This document shows positions 35,974-45,634 of a DNA stretch of 64,000 bases, one piece after another. The notes below the pieces were generated by a model. That model made no database searches and was not told the origin of the DNA. It saw only the letters and a list, made by a program, of their open reading frames with translations. The first letter of the stretch is position 1. Each line of letters begins with the position of its first letter. The DNA comes from Endomicrobium proavitum. Its GTDB lineage: Bacteria > Elusimicrobiota > Endomicrobiia > Endomicrobiales > Endomicrobiaceae. Made by a program: the position numbers and the translations under genes. The stretch lies in assembly GCF_001027545.1 (NCBI RefSeq), contig NZ_CP009498.1:1364001-1428000 (forward strand), read 5' to 3'.

Positions 35974-36912
35974 TTGTTTAAAACTCTTCTCAAAATTTTT
36001 ATAGCTTTTGTAATAATTGCGGCGGCGGGGTATTACTCTTTTAATCTTGTCATGAATTTTTTTATTCACGCTAAAAAAGAGATAATTCTTCCGGAGTTGC
36101 GCGGCAAAAGCATAGAGTCTGCGGTTGAAGAACTTTCCTCCATCGGTTTAGGACTTAAAAAAGAAGGGGAAGAGTTTAATAACAGCGTTTCTCCCGGCGT
36201 TATTTTAAGACAAAGCCCTCCGGCGGGCATGAACGTGCGCAGCGGAAAAGTTATAAAAGTTACCGTAAGTCGCGGCGGGGAAATGATATATGTTCCTAAC
36301 ATTGTCGGGCAAACTGTGCGCGCCGCCGATATAATTTTGAAAGGGTCTTCGCTTGTTATGGGCGAGGTAACAAAAAAATATTCGTTCTCTCAAGGCAAAG
36401 GTCTTGTTGTTTCCCAAGATCCTCAGGCGGACGTTTCTGCCGATAAAGACGCGGTTGTAAATATTGTAGTTTCAGACGGACATCCTCCGGCAGGCGTTAA
36501 ACTTATGCCGCTTTTTGCGGGCAAAAATCTTGACGACGCAAAACTTTTGGCGGCAGAAAACGGATTGTCCGCAGACGTCCGATATGAAGAAACACAAGAT
36601 TATCCGTCGGGAAGCGTTATAAGGCAAAGACCTGCTGTGGATTCCGATTTAAAAAATATTAAAAAAGTTATTCTTGTTATTGCAAAAAATTCCGGCGACA
36701 TTAAAGATATTACGTTTAATTATCAACTTCCCAAAAAAGGCGGAAATCAAAACGTCCGCCTTGTTCTTGAAGACGATAACGGAAAAAAAGAAATTTTTAA
36801 TTCAGTAAAAAGCCAAGGCGCCATAATTTCCGTGCCTATACGCGTTAAAGGCGCGGGTACGGTAAAAGTTTATATAAATAAAAAATTTACGGAAGATATA
36901 CAGCTGCATTAA
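35974..36912 (+). CDS. Membrane-anchored PASTA-domain protein
   Basis: A 312-residue protein: a short cytoplasmic N-terminus, one membrane helix (~residues 6-30), then three PASTA domains (~40-105, ~106-172, ~175-240) with ELRGKSIESAVEELSSIGL, VPNIVGQTVRAADIIL and PLFAGKNLDDAKLLAAENGL, and a C-terminal beta-rich region. There is no kinase or transpeptidase domain. I start at a TTG with GGAG at the right distance, because the in-frame ATG at 35902 lies in the repeat. PASTA domains bind peptidoglycan fragments in known proteins. The gene lies 10 bp before rpe. Confidence 0.8.
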   Translation: MFKTLLKIFIAFVIIAAAGYYSFNLVMNFFIHAKKEIILPELRGKSIESAVEELSSIGLGLKKEGEEFNNSVSPGVILRQSPPAGMNVRSGKVIKVTVSRGGEMIYVPNIVGQTVRAADIILKGSSLVMGEVTKKYSFSQGKGLVVSQDPQADVSADKDAVVNIVVSDGHPPAGVKLMPLFAGKNLDDAKLLAAENGLSADVRYEETQDYPSGSVIRQRPAVDSDLKNIKKVILVIAKNSGDIKDITFNYQLPKKGGNQNVRLVLEDDNGKKEIFNSVKSQGAIISVPIRVKGAGTVKVYINKKFTEDIQLH

Positions 36913-36922
36913 CGGAGCTATT

Positions 36923-37570
36923 TTGAAAAGAATAATTGTCGCGCCGTCAATTTTGTCCGCGGATTTTGCGGACTTAAAAACAGAGCTTAAAAGAATTGAA
37001 GCCGCGGGCGCAAACTGGGCTCATGTGGATGTTATGGACGGGCATTTCGTTCCAAACATTACTATCGGCGCGCCGGTTGTGAAGTCTTTAAGAAAAGCCA
37101 CGCCGCTTACGCTTGACGTTCATCTTATGATAACCGATCCGCAAAAATATTGGAAAGATTTTCAGGAAGCGGGCGCGGATATTATAGTTTTTCACGTTGA
37201 AGCGGTTAAAAATGCAAAAGGATTGCTTGAAGAAATTAAAGCGTCCGGCATTAAAGCGGGAGTTTCAATAAAGCCCGCAACTCCTGTTTCTGAAATTGAA
37301 AGTTTGCTGGACAGTTTGGATTTGGTTTTAGTTATGACCGTAGAGCCGGGTTTTGGCGGTCAGTCTTTTATGGAAACGCAAGTTTCCAAAATTGCGGCTT
37401 TAAGAAAAATAATAGACGATAGAAAATATAATTGCATTATAGAAGTTGACGGCGGCATAAACGATAAAACCGCAAAAGTTTGCGTAGCTGCCGGCGCAGA
37501 CGCGCTTGTAAGCGGCAACTATATTTTTTCTGCCGGCGATATAAAAAAAGCCGTAGAATCTTTAAGATAA
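36923..37570 (+). CDS. rpe: Ribulose-phosphate 3-epimerase
   Basis: A 215-residue TIM-barrel epimerase of the pentose phosphate pathway. Motifs: IVAPSILSADFADLKTE, WAHVDVMDGHFVPNITIG, LDVHLMI, VMTVEPGFGGQSFM, and IEVDGGINDKTAKVCVAAGAD; the catalytic Asp and metal-binding His residues are within these. The start codon is TTG with GGAG upstream. A terminator follows immediately. Confidence 0.96.
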   Translation: MKRIIVAPSILSADFADLKTELKRIEAAGANWAHVDVMDGHFVPNITIGAPVVKSLRKATPLTLDVHLMITDPQKYWKDFQEAGADIIVFHVEAVKNAKGLLEEIKASGIKAGVSIKPATPVSEIESLLDSLDLVLVMTVEPGFGGQSFMETQVSKIAALRKIIDDRKYNCIIEVDGGINDKTAKVCVAAGADALVSGNYIFSAGDIKKAVESLR

Positions 37571-37597
37571 AACCGCTTTTTAAAAGGCGGTTTTTAT
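37569..37597 (+). terminator. Intrinsic terminator after rpe
   Basis: Stem AAACCGC(T)TTTT/AAAAGGCGGTTT followed by T-rich sequence; the stem begins at the rpe stop. Confidence 0.75.
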
Positions 37598-37645
37598 TTT
37601 TATACTATTATATAGAGTAACGTAAAATTATTTGGAGGGTAGAAT

Positions 37646-38326
37646 ATGCATATTCCCGACGGGTTTTTAAATAACGGTTTAGCCGGCGGACTTCTTGCGG
37701 GCGCCGTTGCAATGTTGTCTTATTGTTTTAGCAAAGTGTTAAGCGCGGTTACTGTTGTTTCAAAGAAATTAGCGGGTAATAATAATGCAACTTTGTCGCA
37801 ATCTTTCCCGGGTTTAAGTTCAAACGCCGGCGGGTATTTCAGAAAATTGGCGTTAATTGCAATTTGGGTTTTTGCATGCCAAATGTTTAATATTACCGTT
37901 GCGTCGGCAACAAGCGTGCATTTGCTCGGCGGAGTTTTTGCCGCGGTTTTAGCGGGGCCTTTTGCCGGTTTTGTAATTATGTCTTCGGTGTTAACGGTTC
38001 AATCTTTGTTTTTTGCCGATGGCGGATTTTTGGCGCTTGGCGCAAATATTGTTAACATGGCTTTTGTAGGTTCTTTTTTAGCTTATTATGTTTACAAGGC
38101 TGTTGCAAAAAAGAATTATTATTTAGGCGTTAGCGCAGCGTGCTTTTTTTCCGTTCTTACGGCCGCGGCGTTTTGTTTGATAGAACTTGGTTTTTCCGCA
38201 ACGGTTTCTTTTAACGAAGCGTTTAAAGATATGATGAGCCTGCATTTTCTTTTTGCCGTTGTAGAAACAATTCTTACCGTTATAATGCTTAAACTTTTCA
38301 AATCGTTAGGAGCGGACAATGAATAA
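37646..38326 (+). CDS. CbiM/NikM-type nickel or cobalt transporter membrane subunit
   Basis: A 226-residue S-component of an ECF-type metal importer. The N-terminus is MHIPDGFLNN, in which Met1, His2 and a later loop form the metal site in this family. About six membrane helices follow, with HLLGGVFAAVLAGPFAGFVIM and LTVQSLFFADGGFLALGANIVNMA. It overlaps the next small gene by eight bases. The lar genes just downstream suggest nickel as the likely ion. The CbiQ and CbiO partners are not in the window. Confidence 0.88.
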   Translation: MHIPDGFLNNGLAGGLLAGAVAMLSYCFSKVLSAVTVVSKKLAGNNNATLSQSFPGLSSNAGGYFRKLALIAIWVFACQMFNITVASATSVHLLGGVFAAVLAGPFAGFVIMSSVLTVQSLFFADGGFLALGANIVNMAFVGSFLAYYVYKAVAKKNYYLGVSAACFFSVLTAAAFCLIELGFSATVSFNEAFKDMMSLHFLFAVVETILTVIMLKLFKSLGADNE

Positions 38327-38597
38327 AAAAGTTTTTGCCGCAATCGGCGTTCCGGTTGCAATAGTTTTTTTTGCAAGTCTGTTTGCGTCTTCTCATCCCG
38401 ACGCTTTAGAGAGAATTTCCATAAATTACGGTTTTGAAGATAAAGCAAAAGAAACGTCTTCGTTTTTTACGGATTATTCTCTGTCTTTTATAAATAATGA
38501 ATTTTTGTCCGCGTTTTTTGCGGGAGTTATAGGGTTGGTTTTGCTTTACGGTTTGTATAAACTTATCTCAATAGCCGCGCAGCGCTTTGCAAAATAA
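38319..38597 (+). CDS. CbiN/PDGLE-like transporter accessory subunit
   Basis: A 92-residue protein with two membrane helices (~5-24 and ~60-82) and between them SSHPDALERISINYGFEDK, the PDGLE-type extracytoplasmic segment seen in NikN/CbiN-like partners of CbiM. It starts eight bases before the end of the CbiM-like gene, so the two are translationally coupled. In the family it helps metal loading of the S-component. It is closed by a terminator at 38618, so the larB gene is a separate transcript or relies on readthrough. Confidence 0.8.
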   Translation: MNKKVFAAIGVPVAIVFFASLFASSHPDALERISINYGFEDKAKETSSFFTDYSLSFINNEFLSAFFAGVIGLVLLYGLYKLISIAAQRFAK

Positions 38598-38617
38598 AAT
38601 TTATTTATAAACATATT

Positions 38618-38652
38618 AAAAAAGGCGCTCTGTTTTTTGTAGAGCGCCTTTT
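38618..38652 (+). terminator. Intrinsic terminator after the transporter pair
   Basis: Stem AAAAGGCGCTCT/AGAGCGCCTTTT with a nine-base loop GTTTTTTGT. Confidence 0.85.
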
Positions 38653-38672
38653 AAATTTATATAATAAACGCT

Positions 38673-39425
38673 ATGGATGCCAAAAAAATTCTCCGACATT
38701 TTAAAGACGGTAAAATTTCCGCCGAAAAAACTTTAACCAAATTAAAAGTTTTACCGTTTAACAATTTAGGATATGCAAATATAGATTATCACAGAAGTTT
38801 AAGGCAGGGCGCCTGCGAAACAATTTACGCCGAAAGCAAAACGTGCCGGCAAATATTGGGCATAGTTTCGGACATGAACGCGAAAGGTTTAAAAAATATA
38901 ATAGTTACAAGAGTGTCGCCGGAAAAAATAAAATATTTAACCGCAAAAAAAGTAAACTTAAAATACTTTCCACAGGCAAAACTTGCCGTAGTTAACTTCA
39001 AAGAAATAAAAAATAAAAAAGGTTCTGTGGTAATAGTTTCCGGCGGAACAAGCGATATTCCGGTTTGCGAAGAAGCTGCCGTTACGGCTGAAGTTTTGGG
39101 CAGCCGCGTTACGCGCCTTTACGATGTGGGCGTTGCCGGCGTGCACAGGCTTTTATCTAATGCGGAAACTCTTGCAAACGCGCGCGTTGTTATTGCGGTT
39201 GCGGGTATGGAAGGCGCGCTTGCTTCGGTTGTGGGCGGAGTTGTGGGGTGTCCCGTTATAGGCGTTCCCACAAGCGTTGGTTACGGCGCAAGTTTTGGCG
39301 GAGTAAGCGCTCTTTTGTCCATGCTTAATTCATGCGCTAACGGAGTATCGGTGGTAAATATAGACAACGGTTTCGGGGCGGGCGTAATAGCCCACCGTAT
39401 AAATAAAACGGAGAGCGCAAAATGA
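38673..39425 (+). CDS. larB: Nickel-pincer cofactor biosynthesis protein LarB
   Basis: A 250-residue PurE-like carboxylase/hydrolase. LarB turns nicotinic acid adenine dinucleotide into the dicarboxylate precursor of the nickel-pincer nucleotide. Seen: NLGYANIDYHRSLRQGACETIYAESKT in the N-terminal part, then the PurE-like domain VVIVSGGTSDIPVCEEAAVTAE, YDVGVAGVHRLL, VAVAGMEGALASVVGGVVGCPVIGVPTS and NIDNGFGAG. It overlaps larC by four bases. Confidence 0.94.
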   Translation: MDAKKILRHFKDGKISAEKTLTKLKVLPFNNLGYANIDYHRSLRQGACETIYAESKTCRQILGIVSDMNAKGLKNIIVTRVSPEKIKYLTAKKVNLKYFPQAKLAVVNFKEIKNKKGSVVIVSGGTSDIPVCEEAAVTAEVLGSRVTRLYDVGVAGVHRLLSNAETLANARVVIAVAGMEGALASVVGGVVGCPVIGVPTSVGYGASFGGVSALLSMLNSCANGVSVVNIDNGFGAGVIAHRINKTESAK

Positions 39426-40594
39426 AAACGCTCTATTTAGAATGTTTAAACGGCGCCGCCGGAGATATGATAGCTGCCGCGTTATACGAATTAATTTCCG
39501 ATAAAAAATCTTTTATAAAAAAAATGAATTCGCTCGGGTTGAGCGGTGTTAAAGTAAACGTGCAAAACGTTAAAAAATCCGGCATTAAAGGGTATAAGTT
39601 TAACGTTGCCGTAGGCGGGCATTGCGAAAGTAACTTTTCAGTCAAAAAAAATCATAAATCTAAAAATTTGCAGGATATAAATAAAATTGTCGCAAAACTT
39701 CCCGTATCGGAATTTGTCAAAAAAAATACGCTTGCAATTTATAATATTTTAGCGCGTGCCGAGGCTAAAGTTCACGGCGTAAAAGTTTCGCAAATACATT
39801 TTCACGAAATCGGCAATTTAGACGCAATTGCGGATATTGCCGCCGCGTGCATTTTAATAGAAACTATTGCTCCGGACAATATAGTCGCATCGCCCGTTAA
39901 TGCGGGCGGCGGATTTGTTAAATGCAGCCACGGAACGCTTCCCGTTCCCGCGCCCGCAACGGCGGAGCTTTTAAAAGATATTCCGGTTTTTTCAGGAAAA
40001 ATAAAATCCGAACTTTGCACGCCCACGGGCGCCGCAATTATAAAACATTTCGCAAAAAATTTCAGATCAATGCCTGAAATAAAAATAAAAAAAACAGGAT
40101 ACGGGTTTGGTTCTAAAGAATTTAAAACGTTAAATTGCGTTCGCGCATTTTTAGGCGAAAGCTTAAACCTTAAAGATGTGGTCGTGCAGCTTGAATGTAA
40201 TTTAGACGACGCTACGGGGGAAGAAGTCGGCTACGCCTGCGAGCTTCTTTTAAGAAAAGGCGCTCTTGACGCTTTTGTTTTGCCGGTGTTTATGAAAAAA
40301 AACCGTCCCGGTTTTTGGCTGTTCTGTTTGTGCAAACGGCAAGACGCGGATAAGTTTGCTCAATTGATGTTAAAACATACGTCGTCGCTGGGCGTGCGTG
40401 AAACCGTTTACGACAGATATATTTTAGAAAGAAAACTAACCGCCGCTAAAACTCCGTACGGAAAAATAAATATTAAAACGGGCGTTGGTTACGGCGTTAA
40501 AAAATCAAAATGCGAATATGAAGACGTTGCTAAAGCCGCAAAAAAATCAGGAGTATCCCTTAATGAGCTTAAGCAAAAAATACGAAAACCTTAA
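39422..40594 (+). CDS. larC: Nickel-pincer cofactor biosynthesis protein LarC
   Basis: A 390-residue LarC that inserts nickel into the pincer ligand. N-terminal YLECLNGAAGDMIAAAL, HFHEIGNLDAIADI, SPVNAGGGFVKCSHGTLPVPAPAT and ELCTPTGAA are present, followed by a C-terminal domain with LECNLDDATGEEVGYACELLL. In Lactiplantibacillus the protein needs a programmed frameshift to join two frames; here it is a single uninterrupted frame. The start overlaps larB and the end overlaps larE by 32 bases. Confidence 0.94.
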   Translation: MKTLYLECLNGAAGDMIAAALYELISDKKSFIKKMNSLGLSGVKVNVQNVKKSGIKGYKFNVAVGGHCESNFSVKKNHKSKNLQDINKIVAKLPVSEFVKKNTLAIYNILARAEAKVHGVKVSQIHFHEIGNLDAIADIAAACILIETIAPDNIVASPVNAGGGFVKCSHGTLPVPAPATAELLKDIPVFSGKIKSELCTPTGAAIIKHFAKNFRSMPEIKIKKTGYGFGSKEFKTLNCVRAFLGESLNLKDVVVQLECNLDDATGEEVGYACELLLRKGALDAFVLPVFMKKNRPGFWLFCLCKRQDADKFAQLMLKHTSSLGVRETVYDRYILERKLTAAKTPYGKINIKTGVGYGVKKSKCEYEDVAKAAKKSGVSLNELKQKIRKP

Positions 40595-41384
40595 AAAATA
40601 TCTTTCCGGTTTTGAAAACATTGCCGTAGCTTTTTCCGGCGGCGTTGACTCCACTTTTCTTTTAAAAGTCGCCAAGGAAGTTTTAAATAATAATGTTATC
40701 GCGGTAACGGCAATGTCTTGCTCTTTTCCGAAAAGAGAGCTTAACCAAGCCTTGCGGTTTTGCAAGAAAGAAAAAATAAAACACATTGTTTGCGAATCGG
40801 AAGAGTTAAACATTGAAGGTTTTTCAAAAAATCCCGTTAATCGCTGCTATCTTTGCAAAACCGAATTGTTTGAAAAAATTTGGAATGTCGCAAAAATTAA
40901 CGCAATTAAAAATATCGCGGAAGCTTCAAATATGGACGACAACGGCGATTATCGCCCGGGGCTGAAAGCCGTCAAAGAGCAAAAAGTTTTAAGCCCGTTA
41001 AGAGAAGCAAAATTAACAAAAAATGAAATTCGCGCTTTATCAAAAAAGTTAGGGCTTAAAACTTGGAACAAGCAGTCTTTCGCGTGTTTGTCGTCAAGAT
41101 TTCCTTACGGTCAGGAAATTACGCCGCAGGCGCTTTCTATGATAGACGCGGCGGAACAATTTTTATTGGATTTAGGGCTAAAACAAGTTAGAGTGCGCTA
41201 TCACGGAAATATTGCAAGAATTGAAACTGACGAAACGGGCATAAAATTTTTAACTGCCGCAAAAATCCGCAAGCGCATCTATAAAGAATTTAAAAAAATA
41301 GGTTTTGTTTACGTAGCGATTGACATTTTGGGTTATCGCACGGGAAGTATGAACGAAACGCTTCCGCCTAAATTATTGCGTTAA
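40563..41384 (+). CDS. larE: Nickel-pincer cofactor sulfur transferase LarE
   Basis: A 273-residue PP-loop protein: AVAFSGGVDSTFLLKVA is the ATP motif, NRCYLCKTELFE and ASNMDDNGDYRPGLKA follow. SFACLSSRFPYG carries Cys175, matching the single sacrificial cysteine of the one-Cys LarE type, so this would be a suicide sulfur donor. I choose the ATG at 40563, with AGGAG lying inside larC, over the 26-residue in-frame extension to 40485. It overlaps larC by 32 bases. LarA, the lactate racemase that uses the cofactor, is not in the window. Confidence 0.93.
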   Translation: MSLSKKYENLKKYLSGFENIAVAFSGGVDSTFLLKVAKEVLNNNVIAVTAMSCSFPKRELNQALRFCKKEKIKHIVCESEELNIEGFSKNPVNRCYLCKTELFEKIWNVAKINAIKNIAEASNMDDNGDYRPGLKAVKEQKVLSPLREAKLTKNEIRALSKKLGLKTWNKQSFACLSSRFPYGQEITPQALSMIDAAEQFLLDLGLKQVRVRYHGNIARIETDETGIKFLTAAKIRKRIYKEFKKIGFVYVAIDILGYRTGSMNETLPPKLLR

Positions 41385-41403
41385 AAAACAATCGGAAATA
41401 ACA

Positions 41404-41892
41404 ATGGCAGATTATAAATTTACAACCGGAAACGTTCAGGAAGCGCTTTCAATAATACGCGAGGCTGCCGAGTGGATGAAAAATACAGGCAAGCCTATGT
41501 GGCTTACGGAAGATTTAACTTTTGAAAAAATTGCAAAACCGCAAGATGACTATATTGTTATGTGGGACGGCGGCGAAAGCGTTGCGGCGGTTATTTTAAG
41601 TTTTGAAGACAGAGATTTTTGGCTTGATATTGCGGTAAACTTTTCCGGTTTTATACATAAACTTTCAGTGCGCAGAAAATACGCGGGGACCGGCGCCGCC
41701 AAAAAAATTATTGAACACGCAAAACAAATATGCAAATCAAAAAACATCAATGCTTTGCGTTTAGACACAGACCCGCACAGAACGAGTTTGATAAAATTTT
41801 ATGAAAATTTGGGTTTTAAATTTCAGCAGTCAAAAGCGATAAGTTATAAGGAAAGAAAAATTGAAGTTGGTCTTTACGTTTTAGAGCTGTAG
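41404..41892 (+). CDS. GNAT-family N-acetyltransferase
   Basis: A 162-residue acetyltransferase fold with the acetyl-CoA loop in LSVRRKYAGTGAAKKIIEHAKQI (motif A, R/Q-x-x-G-x-G/A), then the ALRLDTDPHRTSLIKFYENLGFKF motif B region. The substrate is unknown. It follows larE by 19 bp on the same strand and so may be cotranscribed. It is convergent with the ftsB-like gene, with only four bases between stops. Confidence 0.85.
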   Translation: MADYKFTTGNVQEALSIIREAAEWMKNTGKPMWLTEDLTFEKIAKPQDDYIVMWDGGESVAAVILSFEDRDFWLDIAVNFSGFIHKLSVRRKYAGTGAAKKIIEHAKQICKSKNINALRLDTDPHRTSLIKFYENLGFKFQQSKAISYKERKIEVGLYVLEL

Positions 41893-41896
41893 AAAA

Positions 41897-42175
41897 TTAT
41901 TTTTTGTTAAACCTGTATTCCACTTCGCCCGGCGCTATTACAAGAAGCTCTTCCCTGACGGCTCTCTCAATGTAAGACGGTTCGTTTTCAAGGTAGTAAA
42001 TGCGTTTTTTCAAACGCGCGTTTTTTTCGTAAGCGGTGGCAATGTCGGAGTTTAGTTTTTTCTTTTCAAACCAGCGGCGCACAAGCGTTCTTGAGCCGGA
42101 GTTTAAAGTTAATATTAAAATAAGCGTTAAAAAAAATGCGCCGCGCACTAAAGTTTTTTTTCTCGTTGTGTTCAT
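41897..42175 (-). CDS. FtsB/DivIC-type septum formation initiator
   Basis: A 92-residue bitopic protein: a basic N-terminus, one membrane helix (~10-26), a coiled-coil (LNSDIATAYEKNARLKKRIYYLEN) and the C-terminal EPSYIERAVREELLVIAPGEVEYRF, the usual FtsB/DivIC motif. It would act in the divisome with FtsL and FtsQ. It lies 14 bp downstream of eno on the same strand, the same eno-ftsB order found in many bacteria, which supports the call. Confidence 0.88.
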   Translation of the reverse strand: MNTTRKKTLVRGAFFLTLILILTLNSGSRTLVRRWFEKKKLNSDIATAYEKNARLKKRIYYLENEPSYIERAVREELLVIAPGEVEYRFNKK

Positions 42176-42189
42176 TGTTTTTTTTGCCG

Positions 42190-43969
<1,780 letters not shown>

Positions 43970-43984
43970 ACGGCAATTATACAA

Positions 43985-44264
43985 AATTTGAAAGAAGTTT
44001 TGTAAAACAGAGGATGAGAGGGTAGGATGACAGGAAGATAGGAGGACAAGAGGGTAAGCAACGTCTTTTTAGCTTTTACTTATCTTCTTGCCATCTTGTC
44101 ATCTTACCCTCCGCCTTTCAGGGCTGTTACTTAACTTCTTATCATCTATTTTTGCAAAAGGGGAATTAACGACACTTGCTCCTTACTCCTTCCTACTTTC
44201 TACTTTAACAACTTGTCGTTACTTATCTTCTCACCCTCCTACCTTCTTATCCTCTGCTTTACTG
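43985..44264. repeat. Mosaic intergenic repeat region (reverse orientation)
   Basis: No gene. A purine block (GATGAGAGGGTAGGATGACA) and a later pyrimidine block (CTTGCCATCTTGTCATCTTA) form an imperfect hairpin over about 44011-44104. A reversed half core (CAAAAGGGGAATTAACGACA, from ~44155) is followed by the reversed 65-bp unit (44170-44225) and another pyrimidine block. Confidence 0.7.
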
Positions 44265-44293
44265 TTGCTTTTTTTAACAAATTAATTTATAAT
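44265..44293 (+). promoter_or_regulatory. Sigma-70-type promoter upstream of the AGAC array
   Basis: TTGCTT (44265-44270), a 17-bp spacer and a perfect TATAAT (44288-44293). Transcription would begin near 44300, before the AGAC array and both terminators. I see no equally good promoter between the terminators and the outer-membrane protein gene. Confidence 0.7.
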
Positions 44294-44340
44294 AGTGAAG
44301 CAAAATTTATTACATTTGAAAAAGAGAAAAAACGTGATTT

Positions 44341-44404
<64 letters not shown>

Positions 44405-44436
44405 CATCTAAATACCTATTCTATATCTATAGCTTT

Positions 44437-44466
44437 GCGCAGCCCGAAAGGGGTTGCGCTTTTTTA
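44437..44466 (+). terminator. Intrinsic terminator T1 in the leader
   Basis: Stem GCGCAGCCC/GGGTTGCGC (one G-T pair) with loop GAAAG and a following TTTTTT tract. Confidence 0.85.
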
Positions 44467-44474
44467 TTTAATTA

Positions 44475-44515
44475 AAAACCTGCACGGTTGAAATTTAACC
44501 GTGCGGGTTTTTTTT
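44475..44515 (+). terminator. Intrinsic terminator T2 in the leader
   Basis: 13-bp stem AACCTGCACGGTT/AACCGTGCGGGTT (one wobble pair), loop GAAATTT, followed by a run of eight T. It ends about 60 bp before the outer-membrane protein start codon. Confidence 0.88.
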
Positions 44516-44574
44516 CTTTTTGCGGTAAATCCGCATAAAAAATGCACACAAGTTGTGCAAAAAAAGGAGAGCAC

Positions 44575-45114
44575 ATGAAGAAATTAGTATTGGCAGCATT
44601 GGCAGTTGCAGTATTGGCAGGCACATCTTTTGCAGCAGCAGACTTGAAAGTGAAAGTAGGTGGAGATTTTTTAGGAAAGTCTAGTGCAGGTGGTGCAAGC
44701 GCAGATCTAAACACCGGTATTACGGCGGCTGCGGAATTTTTGTTTGCTGTGTCAGACGGAGTTAAAGTAGGTCCTGCTGTAAGTTATGGTTTGGCAAGAG
44801 AATTTTCGGATAATAATCCTGCACAGTTTCAGTATTCATACCTTTCTACCTACGCAACAGTTGAAGTAGCTCCTTTTGAAAAAGTAAAAGGTTTATTTTT
44901 CAAAGGAAACATTGGTTTGGGTATAACTGATTTAAGTTCTGGTCTTGCAGGAGTTATAGGTTCAACCAGCGAAAGCGGTTTGTACTTTGGAATCGGCGCA
45001 GGTTATGAACTTGCAAACGGAATATTTTTTGACGCTCTCTATGGTTCACACGGCTTTGAAGGTGGAAGCTCAAGCAAAATTACAGTCAGCGCAGGCTACA
45101 AATTTGCTCTTTAA
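44575..45114 (+). CDS. Outer-membrane beta-barrel protein
   Basis: A 179-residue protein with a signal peptide (MKKLVLAALAVAVLAG...SFAAA, cleavage near residue 20) and a mature part of alternating amphipathic strands rich in Gly and aromatic residues (VGPAVSYGLAREFS, YLSTYATVEVAPFEKVKGLFFKGNIG, SGLYFGIGAGYELANGIFFDALYG), ending KITVSAGYKFAL. This fits an eight-strand OmpW/OmpX-like barrel. I use the ATG at 44575 with AGGAG upstream, not the in-frame ATG at 44542. Composition is less GC-biased at third positions than in neighbouring genes, consistent with strong expression or transfer. The leader (array plus T1 and T2) suggests switched expression. Confidence 0.82.
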   Translation: MKKLVLAALAVAVLAGTSFAAADLKVKVGGDFLGKSSAGGASADLNTGITAAAEFLFAVSDGVKVGPAVSYGLAREFSDNNPAQFQYSYLSTYATVEVAPFEKVKGLFFKGNIGLGITDLSSGLAGVIGSTSESGLYFGIGAGYELANGIFFDALYGSHGFEGGSSSKITVSAGYKFAL

Positions 45115-45153
45115 TATTTAAAATATTAAACAGCGCGAAGTTGCCTTACCCCT

Positions 45154-45192
45154 CTCTCCGGCGGATTTAATTTCGCCGGAGAGTTTTTTTTA
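45154..45192 (+). terminator. Intrinsic terminator after the barrel gene
   Basis: Stem CTCTCCGGCGGA/TCGCCGGAGAG with an eight-T tract. A strong, textbook form. Confidence 0.9.
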
Positions 45193-45226
45193 TGTCTGTA
45201 AAGCTCAATATAACAAGCGCGGCAGT

Positions 45227-45338
45227 GTCATTGCACGCCGTATTTAGGCGCTACGGTGTAAATTCCGGCTACGCCGAAGGCGTAAATTGTTAGAGACAAT
45301 AATTAGTAAAAATGGATTGCGGCTTTCGCCGCAATGAC
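45227..45338. repeat. GTCAT-ended inverted repeat element, copy 2
   Basis: 112 bp from GTCATTGC to GCAATGAC (inverted ends). It holds the right-hand hairpin GGATTGCGGCTTTCGCCGCAA, an internal hairpin GGCTACGCCGAAGGCGTA, and a 21-bp segment (CGCCGTATTTAGGCGCTACG) found inverted with one mismatch near 26320-26345. Confidence 0.7.
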
Positions 45339-45352
45339 AAATAATAGGGAAG

Positions 45353-45444
45353 ATGATAAGAGGATAGGAGGGTAGGAGGGTAAGCAACGTTTTTTTAGCT
45401 TTTACTTATCTTCTTACCCTCTTGCCCTCCTATCCTCTTATCAT
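45353..45444. repeat. Long purine/pyrimidine hairpin
   Basis: Left arm 45353-45384 (ATGATAAGAGGATAGGAGGG onward) and right arm 45413-45444 pair at 30 of 32 positions around a 28-base loop (CAACGTTTTTTTAGCTTTTA core). One strand of each arm is nearly pure purine. A reversed half core (TGCAAAAGGGGAATTGACAA) follows at ~45452, then the reversed 65-bp unit to ~45520. No gene lies in 45193-45634. Confidence 0.85.
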
Positions 45445-45634
45445 CTATTTCTGCAAAAGGGGAATTGACAACACTTGCTCCTTACTCCTTCCTACTTTCT
45501 ACTTTAACAACTTGCCGTTTCTTATCCTCTTACCCCCTCTGTTTTATTGAGCGTTTCACAAATCCCTTCTAAATTTTGTATAATCACTGCTGTCTTATAT
45601 TAAGTTACAATCATTACAAGCAAGGAGATAAGAA

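Noticed and set aside
37571-37645. Cobalamin or nickel riboswitch before the CbiM-like gene
   Set aside because: The gap is only 75 bp, and much of it is a terminator and AT-rich sequence; too short for such an element.
39422-40594. Programmed frameshift in larC
   Set aside because: Here LarC is a single open frame of 390 residues, so no frameshift is needed.
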